This document shows, in pieces, positions 1 to 6,504 of a DNA stretch of 21,052 bases. The position numbers and the translations under genes were made by a program. The number at the start of each line of letters is the position of its first letter. The first letter of the stretch is position 1. The notes beneath the pieces are model-generated. The model was not told the origin of the DNA. It ran no database searches and saw nothing but the letters and a program-made list of their open reading frames with translations. The stretch lies in assembly GCA_964398785.1 (NCBI GenBank), contig CAYNNQ010000040.1, forward strand, positions 1 through 21,052, given 5' to 3'. Source of the DNA: CAYNNQ01 sp964398785 (lineage in GTDB: Bacteria > Desulfobacterota > Desulfovibrionia > Desulfovibrionales > Desulfonatronovibrionaceae).

Positions 1-30
1 TCCGGATGGAAACTAGTTACTATCCGTGCA

Positions 31-71
31 AATAAAAAACCCAACCAGGGCTGTACATAACCCTGATTGGG
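31..71 (-). terminator. Intrinsic terminator of the dciA/Rho-N pair
   Basis: Read on the minus strand, an 11-bp stem (arms at 61-71 and 40-50, with one G-U wobble) encloses a 10-nt loop. It is followed at once by a run of six T and then an AT-rich stretch (39 down to 31). This is the classic shape of a Rho-independent terminator. It lies 28 bp downstream of the stop codon of the minus-strand gene ending at position 100, so it closes that operon. Confidence 0.85.
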
Positions 72-99
72 TAGTTGGGGCAAACATTTTTTTGCATTT

Positions 100-441
100 T
101 TAGGCATTGGCCAGGCGGCGGGTCCTTTTTTTCAGGATATGAATCTTGCGTCGCAGGGCCTTGCGCTCCTTTTTATTCTTCTTTTTATCCAAAGCGGCCT
201 TTTCTGAGCGCAATTTTTTGATCTCATTTTTTATATTTATAATCTGGGTCTTATACGGGGAACCTCCCTCTTCGGAATCCTCAATCCCCATAACCCCTTT
301 TATGGCATGGAGCAACTCGTTTTTGTCCATTCCCGAAGCACCGGTTATCTGCGGTATTTTTTCCATTGCCAGCTGGCGCAATTCCTTTGCGGTCATCTTA
401 TCCAAAGGTTTTTTCAGATCCAGATCCAAATTTTCAGCCAT
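100..441 (-). CDS. Small Rho N-terminal-domain (SAP-like) basic protein
   Basis: This is a 113-residue protein. Residues about 13-52 (MTAKELRQLAMEKI, then MDKNELLHAI) match the Rho_N helical motif, a short SAP/LEM-like fold that precedes the RNA-binding domain in transcription terminator Rho and occurs alone in small proteins. The C-terminal third is a strongly basic helix rich in K and R (KKKNKKERKALRRK), suited to binding nucleic acid. An ATG 18 nt upstream (459) is possible, but AGGAGG lies 8 nt before the ATG at 441, so the shorter start is chosen. The gene starts 20 nt after the DciA-like gene ends and is probably co-transcribed with it. It lacks the ATPase domain of Rho and is not rho itself. 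Its role is unknown; nucleic-acid binding is an inference from charge and domain. Confidence 0.75.
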   Translation of the reverse strand: MAENLDLDLKKPLDKMTAKELRQLAMEKIPQITGASGMDKNELLHAIKGVMGIEDSEEGGSPYKTQIINIKNEIKKLRSEKAALDKKKNKKERKALRRKIHILKKRTRRLANA

Positions 442-460
442 ACCTTTATCCTCCTGCATA

Positions 461-934
461 TTATCTCTTTTGTCCTTTTAAAAAAGCGACATACTTTTCA
501 TAACACCTGGTTACCGGGGAATCTGGTGACAACCTCCCCTGCAACCCACCTAGATTTACCGGACGGGGAGGGGCGTGCCTCCGTACATCCGGCCGCGGTT
601 TTATCTCGTCCAACGGGGTGGAATTGTTTAGCAACTCAAAACGTATTTTGTCAAAATATTCTTCCTGTAAAAAGGAATTTACCTTCTCTAAAATATGCCC
701 CTGAAAAAAATTCATTTCCTGCATGACCACGGAGTCAGAGCAACCGATTTTAAGTACGCCCTTCCTGTGACCGAGAGGTCTTAGCATCTCTGCCATTTCC
801 GGGCCGAATATCTCCGTCCAGGCCTTCCACAGAGGGACCAATTTCAGGCTGCCTTTTTCCCTGTCCAGGTCCCGCAGATAACTGTAGATTGTCCCCCCAA
901 ACTCTTCAGGCTTCTCTACTCCCCGCTTACTCAT
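461..934 (-). CDS. DciA family (DUF721) protein, candidate replicative helicase loader
   Basis: This 157-residue protein carries the DUF721 pattern: LWKAWTEIFGPEMAEMLRPL, then a short strand (GVLKIGCSDSVVMQEM), then a helix ending in ILEKVNSFL, at residues about 35-90. In the family these form a KH-like fold. DciA proteins of this family help load DnaB helicase in bacteria lacking DnaC/DnaI, and deltaproteobacteria commonly have them. The C-terminal half is proline- and arginine-rich and looks disordered. GGGGAAA lies just upstream of the ATG at 934. It is the first gene of a two-gene minus-strand unit with the Rho-N protein. Its upstream DNA contains repeat copy A1, whose conserved end sits 61 nt before this start codon. 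Family assignment is by motif only; short DUF721 proteins are divergent. Confidence 0.72.
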   Translation of the reverse strand: MSKRGVEKPEEFGGTIYSYLRDLDREKGSLKLVPLWKAWTEIFGPEMAEMLRPLGHRKGVLKIGCSDSVVMQEMNFFQGHILEKVNSFLQEEYFDKIRFELLNNSTPLDEIKPRPDVRRHAPPRPVNLGGLQGRLSPDSPVTRCYEKYVAFLKGQKR

Positions 935-995
935 ACATTTCCCCGCAAAATACTAAAAAATTTCGGCTCTCCCACACAGCGTGTATATTTTTATA

Positions 996-1070
996 TTTTC
1001 TCCTTTCGATCTTTTTGGATGCTTTTAACGGGAGGCCCGCACGTTTTCTTGGCCCCCGCCAAAAGGGGGA
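996..1070 (-). repeat. Intergenic repeat, copy A1 (inverted)
   Basis: The reverse complement of this stretch aligns with copy A2 (1175-1244), with only short gaps. Shared blocks in order are TCCCCCTTT, GGCGGGG, GAAAAC, GGGCC, GTTA, GCATC, AAAAGATC and GGAGAAAA. In the minus-strand transcript CGGGGGCC can pair with GGCC-U-CCCG, giving 8 bp with a bulged U and GAAAAC in the loop. The end of the block lies 61 nt upstream of the dciA-like start codon at 934. Confidence 0.75.
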
Positions 1071-1174
1071 GGCCGGACCGGGAAATGACTCTGAATGCAG
1101 ACAGACAATAGTGCCGACTTGAATGCAGCAAAACCATTTCTGCCCCGCAAACAAGAGTCCGGAGGGGGCAAGCA

Positions 1175-1268
1175 TCCCCCTTTGGCGGGGCCTAGAAAAC
1201 ACCGGGCCGTTAGTTTGGCATCAAAAAAGATCAGGCGGAGAAAAGCCACATCAAACCTCGAGGACCCA
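1175..1268 (+). repeat. Intergenic repeat, copy A2
   Basis: Positions 1181-1268 align without any gap to copy B at 18881-18968, 17,700 bp away, with about 73 of 88 positions identical by hand count. The best-kept blocks are GAAAACAC, GGGCCG, TAGTT, GGCATC, GGCGGAGAAAA and ATCAAAC-TCGAGGA. Copies A1 and A2 face away from each other with 104 bp between them, so together (996-1244) they form a long inverted repeat. No plus-strand gene starts within 150 bp downstream. Confidence 0.8.
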
Positions 1269-1294
1269 AAAGTTTCCGGGTTAAGGAATATCAC

Positions 1295-1315
1295 CTTTCC
1301 AATCCGGATGGAAAG
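1295..1315. repeat. Near-perfect palindrome containing ATCCGGAT
   Basis: The arms CTTTCC and GGAAAG flank ATCCGGAT with one extra A at 1301, giving an almost perfect 21-nt palindrome. The right half (TCCGGATGGAAA, 1303-1314) is also the first 12 bases of the window. It could be a protein-binding site or part of a dispersed repeat; the sequence alone does not say which. Confidence 0.45.
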
Positions 1316-1456
1316 TATCTATCCATCTTTTAGTACTCAAGCTTGTCTTTCCGCCCATTGTCTGTCAAGTTGCTAACACAGCAGACAGAACACCTGCAAA
1401 AAAACCATATCTAACGCCGCCCATTAACCATTTGCTGGTACTTTCCCAACTAAGGG

Positions 1457-1485
1457 TTTACCACAAAAAGGACTGGCAATATAAT
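1457..1485 (+). promoter_or_regulatory. Candidate sigma-70 promoter upstream of recN
   Basis: A perfect TATAAT (1480-1485) follows a TTTACC hexamer (1457-1462, four of six matches to TTGACA) with exactly 17 bp between. Transcription would begin about 160 nt before recN. No convincing LexA operator is visible beside it, although recN is SOS-regulated in many bacteria. Confidence 0.45.
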
Positions 1486-1654
1486 ATGGGACTTGCCCGG
1501 ATCATTTTAAAAGCCTTCCGGTTACGGCAGGGCGTGGAGGAACTATTGCTGGCCCCAAAAAACACAACTCACAAAAGTGGAAAACACTTCTACTCCCTCT
1601 TGCGCCGAATAGAAAAACGTAACCTCCTACTCCGGGCTCTGAATGAGGTGGACC

Positions 1655-3247
1655 ATGCTTGAAATGTTGCGCATTCGAAATATGGCTCTTATTGAAGACC
1701 TGGAGATGGAACTCTGTCCCGGATTGAACGTGCTCACCGGGGAGTCCGGAGCGGGAAAGTCGTTTATTTTGCGTGCACTGGACTTCATACTCGGAGCAAA
1801 GATATCCTCGGACATGGTCCGTCCAGGTGCGGACAAGGCGGTAATCGAGGCCATTTTCACAGATCAAAAAGAAGAGGAGCTCCTTTTGCGGCGGGAACTT
1901 TTTGCCGGCACCGGCCGAAGCCGGTGCTACATAAACGATGATTTGAGTTCCCAGGTTAAGCTGTCCAATCTACGGGAAAAGCTCCTTATCCACACCAGCC
2001 AACACGGGCAACAAAACCTCCTTAAACCGGGCTATCATGCCCGGATAGTGGATCTTTTCTGGGAAGGGGGCGCCCTTTTCCGGGAAAAAAAAGAACTTTT
2101 GGAAAAACTACGTTCCCTGGATGCCAAAAGGGAAAAGCTCCGAGAAAGACTAAACACCCTGGCGGAAAAAAAGGATTTCCTGGATTATCAAAAAAAGGAG
2201 ATAGACAATGTCGCCCCTCAACCCGGGGAAGAAAAAGAGCTCTTGGAAAAACAAAAACAGATAAAAGAAAGGGCGGACATCTCGGAGAACGCCAACTCCA
2301 TCCTGGATCTCCTGCATTCCGGCGGTGTCATGGACAATATGCTCGCCCTGCACAAGAAGCTGGAGCCCCTGGCCGGGGTAGAAAAAAAATTCGAGCCCTT
2401 TGTGGAAAAAATCCAGGAGACAAACGATTTTTTGCGCGACTTGGAGGCGCATCTGCGCTCGGTACCCATAGACGGGGGCGTGCATGAATTGGAAGCTGTG
2501 GAATCCCGTCTTTGGGAGATCTCTAGCCTGAAACGCAAACTCAACCGGAGCATGGAGGAGATCATAGACTTGGAAAAGGAAATCCGGGAAAACATCTCTT
2601 TCCTGGAAGAGGGCGAACTTGAGCTAAAGCAACTGGGCCGGGAACAGGAGGAACTGCGGGAAAGTCTGAAAGAGACTTGCCGGGAGATCACTTCTCGGCG
2701 GAAAGAAGCGTGCCAGCCGCTCAAGGAATCCATGGAAAACTCTTTGCGCCAGTTGGGCTTCCCGGAACAGACAGCTTTGCATTTCGAGTTCTTCCCAGAA
2801 GAAATATATACGGGCATAGAAGAAGAAAAGCCGCGCATAATGTGGATCCCCAACCCCGGCCAAAGCCCTCAACCACTGGACAAGATCGCTTCCGGAGGGG
2901 AACTCTCCAGATTTTTGCTGGCCCTGGTGGGGCTCCGTTCAGAAAGAGACCTACCCACCCTGCTCTTTGACGAGGTGGATGCCGGTATAGGTGGAGAAAC
3001 ACTGAATAAGGTGGGCAGGCACATCCGCAATCTGGCCCAGACCCGCCAAGTCCTGTTGATAACCCATTGGCCGCAGCTCGCCCGCCTGGCCGATCGGCAC
3101 TTCCGGGTAAGCAAGGTTATCCACGCGGAAGAGACCACCACCACTTGTAGACGCCTGGAGGACCACGAAAGCCGGGAGGAAATGGCCCGGATGGCCGGAG
3201 GCGGGGAGGAAGGTCGGGCCATGGCCGAGAGTCTTTCCACCGGATAA
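1655..3247 (+). CDS. recN: DNA repair protein RecN
   Basis: RecN is a cytoplasmic SMC-like ATPase acting early in double-strand-break repair. This 530-residue copy has the expected layout: Walker A GESGAGKS at residues 29-36, two long charged coiled-coil arms at about 110-340, the ABC signature SGGELS at about 412, Walker B LPTLLFDEVDAG at about 433-444, and a switch-type THWPQLARLADRHF near 470. The family length is about 550. An upstream in-frame ATG (1643) is possible, but the ATG at 1655 gives MLEMLRIRNMALIEDLEM, which matches the usual RecN N-terminus, and AGGTGG lies just before it. It is the first gene of the long plus-strand series. All ATPase motifs are intact. Confidence 0.95.
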   Translation: MLEMLRIRNMALIEDLEMELCPGLNVLTGESGAGKSFILRALDFILGAKISSDMVRPGADKAVIEAIFTDQKEEELLLRRELFAGTGRSRCYINDDLSSQVKLSNLREKLLIHTSQHGQQNLLKPGYHARIVDLFWEGGALFREKKELLEKLRSLDAKREKLRERLNTLAEKKDFLDYQKKEIDNVAPQPGEEKELLEKQKQIKERADISENANSILDLLHSGGVMDNMLALHKKLEPLAGVEKKFEPFVEKIQETNDFLRDLEAHLRSVPIDGGVHELEAVESRLWEISSLKRKLNRSMEEIIDLEKEIRENISFLEEGELELKQLGREQEELRESLKETCREITSRRKEACQPLKESMENSLRQLGFPEQTALHFEFFPEEIYTGIEEEKPRIMWIPNPGQSPQPLDKIASGGELSRFLLALVGLRSERDLPTLLFDEVDAGIGGETLNKVGRHIRNLAQTRQVLLITHWPQLARLADRHFRVSKVIHAEETTTTCRRLEDHESREEMARMAGGGEEGRAMAESLSTG

Positions 3248-3252
3248 AAATC

Positions 3253-3389
3253 ATGGATCATCAGATGCTTGAGGTGGACTTCACTCGCCTTGATCCTTTC
3301 CTTTCGGAAAAAGACCTATATTTGAACTTTTCAAGCCACTTTCAATGAGCCTTGCAAAGCCCTGGCTCAAAAAAACCCGAGCAGGATAA
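3253..3389 (+). other. Two short coupled ORFs between recN and pyrK
   Basis: The gap between recN and pyrK holds a 31-codon frame (3253-3348, starting MDHQMLEVDF) whose stop overlaps an ATGA junction with a 14-codon frame (3345-3389, MSLAKPWLKKTRAG). That frame's stop is 3 nt before the pyrK ATG. Neither has a good ribosome binding site and I recognise neither. They may be chance frames, or may keep ribosomes moving into pyrK. GAGCC/GGCTC (3348-3370) can pair, but the A-run after it is on the wrong strand for a plus-strand terminator. Confidence 0.25.
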
Positions 3390-3392
3390 GAC

Positions 3393-4157
3393 ATGTTGCA
3401 CCCCATATGTTCCACTCTGCCCGTAAAGGGAATCGACTCCCCCAACTCGGAGCGCTTTTTCAGCCTGTACCTGGGAAACGAAAAATGGGATTATCGTCCG
3501 GGCCAATTCGTTATGATCCGCCCTTGCTCCTGGGATACGGACCCTGTTTGGCCCCGTCCCTTTTCCATTTGCGAAAGCACGGACTCCGGGCTGCGCATAT
3601 TTTTCCAGATAGCCGGACGGGGGACCCGTTATCTTGCTGGGCTAAAAGTGGGGGATAATCTCAAAATATGGGGACCTCTGGGAAACGGGTTTGATTTCCG
3701 GGAAAGAGAAAGGCTTTTGATCCTGGCCGGAGGCATGGGTATAGCCCCGTTTATCGGATTTGTAAAAAACCATCCCCACCCGGAAAATATCCGGCTTGTT
3801 TTCGGGCATACTGCTTCTGCGGATTGCTTCCCTCTCTCGGAGCTGCCTCTTGAAATTGGCAAAAAAGTCTTATTGCAGGAAACCGAAGAAGATTTGCTTG
3901 ATTTTCAGTCTATTATCCGGGAAGAGATAAGGTCCGGAGAGGAGCGCAGGATACTGGCCTGCGGCCCTCTCCCCTTTTTGCGCTTCCTCCAAAAAACAGG
4001 CCGGGAAAAGAATGCCCAGATCCAGATATCCCTGGAAAATACCATGGCCTGCGGTGTAGGCGCTTGTCTGGGTTGCGTGCAGGAAAACAGCGAAGGGGAA
4101 TTTGTCTCTACCTGTAGGCAGGGACCGGTATTCCCCGCGCACAAAATCAGGATCTAG
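3393..4157 (+). CDS. pyrK: Dihydroorotate dehydrogenase B, electron transfer subunit PyrK
   Basis: PyrK passes electrons from dihydroorotate oxidation in PyrD to NAD+ through FAD and a 2Fe-2S cluster, in de novo pyrimidine synthesis. The 254-residue sequence shows the FAD-binding RPFSIC motif near residue 55, the NAD-binding LAGGMGIAP near 111-119, and four cluster cysteines, C220, C225, C228 and C241 (ACGVGACLGC then TC). AGGA lies 6 nt before the ATG. The gene ends 2 nt before pyrD, the usual pairing for a heterotetrameric class 1B enzyme, so the two are almost certainly translated together. The length is typical. Related ferredoxin-reductase-like subunits exist, but the pyrD neighbour settles the assignment. 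Confidence 0.95.
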   Translation: MLHPICSTLPVKGIDSPNSERFFSLYLGNEKWDYRPGQFVMIRPCSWDTDPVWPRPFSICESTDSGLRIFFQIAGRGTRYLAGLKVGDNLKIWGPLGNGFDFRERERLLILAGGMGIAPFIGFVKNHPHPENIRLVFGHTASADCFPLSELPLEIGKKVLLQETEEDLLDFQSIIREEIRSGEERRILACGPLPFLRFLQKTGREKNAQIQISLENTMACGVGACLGCVQENSEGEFVSTCRQGPVFPAHKIRI

Positions 4158-4159
4158 CA

Positions 4160-5083
4160 ATGGACACCCGAGTGGACTTAAACGGTTTGAGACTCAAAAA
4201 CCCCGTAATCACCGCCTCCGGGACTTTTGGGTACGGTTTGGAGTTTGCCCCCTACGGCAATCTGGAAGACTTGGGAGGCATAGTGGTCAAGGGACTCTCC
4301 CTGGAACCCCGCCAGGGCAACCCTACTCCGCGGATCGCGGAGACACCATGCGGGATGCTCAATGCCATAGGACTCCAGAATATTGGCATGCGGACATTCG
4401 TGCGCGAAAAGCTCCCCGGTCTCCCCTGGCGGGAAACAGCAGTAATCGCCAATCTGTATGCCCAGAGCTTGGAGGAGTTTTCCCGGTTGGCGGAATATCT
4501 GGGCTCCCGTCGGGAGATCTCCGCTCTGGAGGCGAACATATCCTGTCCCAATGTACGTGAGGGGGGTATCCAGTTCGGACAGGACCCGGAATCAGCCGCA
4601 GCAGTGACCAAAAAGATAAAAAGCAAGCTCCCGGACAAGACACTTATCGTCAAGCTGAGCCCCAATGTCACGGACATCACGGAAATAGCCCGCGCCGTCC
4701 AGAACAGTGGGGCGGATATCATTTCTCTTATAAATACCGTGGGGGGAATGGCCGTGGACATAGAAACAAGGGCTCCCCGCCTGGCCAATGTTTACGGAGG
4801 CCTCTCCGGACCGGCCATAAAACCCATCGCTTTGAAAATGACGCACCAGGTCCTCTCCTCGGTCTCGGTTCCGGTGATCGGCATGGGCGGCATTACAAGC
4901 GCCCGGGACATTATGGAGTTCCTTTTGGTGGGCGCGCATGCCGTCCAGGTGGGGACGGCAAATTTCAGCTCTCCGGACAGATCATTTTCCCTGATCCGCG
5001 AATTACAGGAACAAGCCGAGCATTTCGGGCTCGCTGACTGGTCCCAGTGGCGCGGGCAAATGAAGGCAAAACCCTGCCCTTGA
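4160..5083 (+). CDS. pyrD: Dihydroorotate dehydrogenase class 1B, catalytic subunit PyrD
   Basis: This FMN-dependent TIM-barrel enzyme oxidises dihydroorotate to orotate, the fourth step of UMP synthesis. The 307-residue protein has the FMN-site segment VVKGLS near residue 43, NAIGLQN at 68-74, NISCPNV with the class 1 catalytic cysteine at C129, and the phosphate-binding GMGGI and VQVGTA segments in the C-terminal third. A catalytic cysteine (rather than the serine of membrane-bound class 2), together with an adjacent pyrK, indicates the NAD-linked 1B type. The start lies 2 nt after the pyrK stop. It is followed by about 95 bp containing a small inverted repeat before the next gene. Confidence 0.95.
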   Translation: MDTRVDLNGLRLKNPVITASGTFGYGLEFAPYGNLEDLGGIVVKGLSLEPRQGNPTPRIAETPCGMLNAIGLQNIGMRTFVREKLPGLPWRETAVIANLYAQSLEEFSRLAEYLGSRREISALEANISCPNVREGGIQFGQDPESAAAVTKKIKSKLPDKTLIVKLSPNVTDITEIARAVQNSGADIISLINTVGGMAVDIETRAPRLANVYGGLSGPAIKPIALKMTHQVLSSVSVPVIGMGGITSARDIMEFLLVGAHAVQVGTANFSSPDRSFSLIRELQEQAEHFGLADWSQWRGQMKAKPCP

Positions 5084-5097
5084 GAAAAAAGGCTTTT

Positions 5098-5132
5098 GGG
5101 GCTAAAATATATGATCCGTTTAGTTTTGCCCC
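5098..5132. repeat. Inverted repeat between pyrD and the HD gene
   Basis: GGGGC and AAAA on the left (5098-5107) pair with TTTTGCCCC on the right (5124-5132), with one unpaired T. No T-run follows on the plus strand, so it is not an obvious terminator. It might reduce read-through or protect the upstream mRNA end. Confidence 0.35.
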
Positions 5133-5178
5133 TACAAGGAATCAATTTTTCGATTACGTACTTTGAAGGAGTTAATGC

Positions 5179-6504
5179 ATGCCTCAGCCCATTAAGGACG
5201 CCGTATCCATCTGCAAAACCATAATGCGCAACGGGATGGATGCCTATGTAGTGAACACCCCTTTACAGAAAAAGATGTCTGCGGAAGAAGACAAAGTGGT
5301 GGACATATGCACTGAAATGGACCCGGAAGCCCTAGGAAAACTATTCCCGAACATTACCGAACCGCAATCCGAAGGAGCCTTGGCCACCCTGATTGAGGGG
5401 GGGACCACCCTGCATTTTTATCCCTCGGACTCGACTGAAGGGTCATATACGGACAGCGCTTTGGCCCGGATGACCCCGCGCATGTTAAAGGAACTCAGCC
5501 AAAAGGGTGAACTCGGCCTGGACCAGGCCTGCCCTTATTTGCCCAAATCCGAGGAAATATATGAGGGATTCCGGGATCCGGAGAACGAAGTAATAGCTTT
5601 CCAGGGACTGGCCGACGAAACCCTCAAAAGGGATTACCTGCGGGCAGTCCGCGCCATGCGCTTCGCCGCCAACTACCATCTACCCATAGAGGCCAACTCT
5701 TGGTTGGCGATCGTCCGCGGAGCAAGAAGAGTCCTGGATTACGTGTCCATAACCGATATCATGGATGAGTGGCGCAAGGTGGAAGCGGAGAACATGCATA
5801 TATTTGTCCGGCTCTTGTTCGACAGCATGCTTCTACACGGGCTTATACCCGAACTGGCCGCACTTAGCCGGGTAAAACAGATCAAAAACCAGGAAGAAGG
5901 GGAAGAAACAGTCTGGGAACATACCCTGAGCGTAATGTACCATTACCCGGAGGAGCTTCCCTACGATTGGTACGGCACCCTGGCCTGCCTCTTCCACGAC
6001 ATCGGCAAGCTCTACACCGGAGAATGGGACGGGGAAAGGATCACTTTTTATCAGCACCACCAACTCGGAGCCAAGGTTACCCGCAAAATACTCAAGGCTC
6101 TACGCCTGGAGCCGGATGAGTTGGACCTCGTATGTCATCTGGTCCGCCACCACATGCGTTTCCATTTCATGTTAACGGACAAGGGTATTCGCCGCTTCAA
6201 GAGCCTGGATGAGTACCCCCGCCTGATTGAAATGGTCCGGGCGGATTTAAAGGCCAGGGAGGGGACATACACCGAGTTCAACCACAATTTGAAGATGCTG
6301 GAACGCGCCGATATTGACGAGGATATGCTCGAGCCGCTTTTGAACGGGCACGAAATAATGGAGTTCACTGGAGTAAAACCGGGGCCGGCGGTAGGTCTGC
6401 TGCGCGACGCCCTTTTACAGGCCCAGATTGCCGGAGAGATAAACTCGGTGCCGGAAGCGGTGGAATTTATAGTCAATTATAAAAACAAGGAGAAGCTGCA
6501 ATAA
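5179..6504 (+). CDS. HD-domain protein with degenerate tRNA nucleotidyltransferase-like head
   Basis: The 441-residue protein has the architecture of a CCA-adding enzyme or poly(A) polymerase fused to an HD phosphohydrolase. The HD part looks active: H248 (WEHT), H273-D274 (FHDIGK), histidines in YQHHQLGA near 295 and an aspartate in RADLKAR near 356. The head keeps the family's later landmarks (VVDICTEMDPEALGKLFP, then LKRDYLRAVRAMRFA), but where a nucleotidyltransferase has GGxVRD and a DxD pair it reads AYVVNTPLQKKM, so nucleotide transfer is unlikely. AAGGAG lies 7 nt before the ATG. The stop overlaps the proposed ATA start of rlmN. The most cautious name is HD-domain protein; the substrate is unknown (2',3'-cyclic phosphates or nucleotides are possibilities from the family). 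Confidence 0.8.
   Translation: MPQPIKDAVSICKTIMRNGMDAYVVNTPLQKKMSAEEDKVVDICTEMDPEALGKLFPNITEPQSEGALATLIEGGTTLHFYPSDSTEGSYTDSALARMTPRMLKELSQKGELGLDQACPYLPKSEEIYEGFRDPENEVIAFQGLADETLKRDYLRAVRAMRFAANYHLPIEANSWLAIVRGARRVLDYVSITDIMDEWRKVEAENMHIFVRLLFDSMLLHGLIPELAALSRVKQIKNQEEGEETVWEHTLSVMYHYPEELPYDWYGTLACLFHDIGKLYTGEWDGERITFYQHHQLGAKVTRKILKALRLEPDELDLVCHLVRHHMRFHFMLTDKGIRRFKSLDEYPRLIEMVRADLKAREGTYTEFNHNLKMLERADIDEDMLEPLLNGHEIMEFTGVKPGPAVGLLRDALLQAQIAGEINSVPEAVEFIVNYKNKEKLQ
6487..6492 (+). promoter_or_regulatory. Ribosome binding site pointing to a non-standard rlmN start
   Basis: AAGGAG sits inside the end of the HD gene, exactly 8 nt before an ATA codon at 6501 that is in the rlmN frame. No ATG, GTG or TTG occurs in this frame between its preceding stop (6480) and the ATG at 6630. 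This site is therefore the main evidence for where rlmN translation begins. Confidence 0.65.

Larger units (their letters stand above)
935..1654. other. Gene-free region between the dciA-like gene and recN
   Basis: This 720 bp holds no gene I can support. It contains two inverted copies of the intergenic repeat (996-1070 and 1175-1268), a near-palindrome (1295-1315), a small hairpin (arms TCTGTC 1361-1366 and GACAGA 1384-1389 with an inner TGCT/AGCA), and a candidate promoter (1457-1485). Open frames crossing the repeats on both strands differ between repeat copies mainly at positions that change the amino acid, so they do not look coding. Confidence 0.7.

Noticed and set aside
1147..1161. 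GG-N10-GC on the minus strand upstream of repeat copy A1, as a second sigma-54 promoter
   Set aside because: Only the invariant dinucleotides and TTGC match; such matches arise by chance often. It would be interesting only if conserved.
1360..1390. CTGT...ACAG as a LexA box for recN
   Set aside because: The spacing between the halves is 12 nt, not the 8 nt of the classic operator, and it better fits a simple hairpin.
1432..1662. 76-codon plus-strand frame overlapping the recN start
   Set aside because: No ribosome binding site before either candidate start and no recognisable domain; it overlaps recN by 8 nt. A small real gene cannot be excluded, but nothing in the sequence supports it.
3348..3376. 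GAGCC/GGCTC followed by a run of A as a terminator
   Set aside because: On the plus strand the run is A, not T, and on the minus strand the T-run would precede the stem; there is also no minus-strand gene to end.
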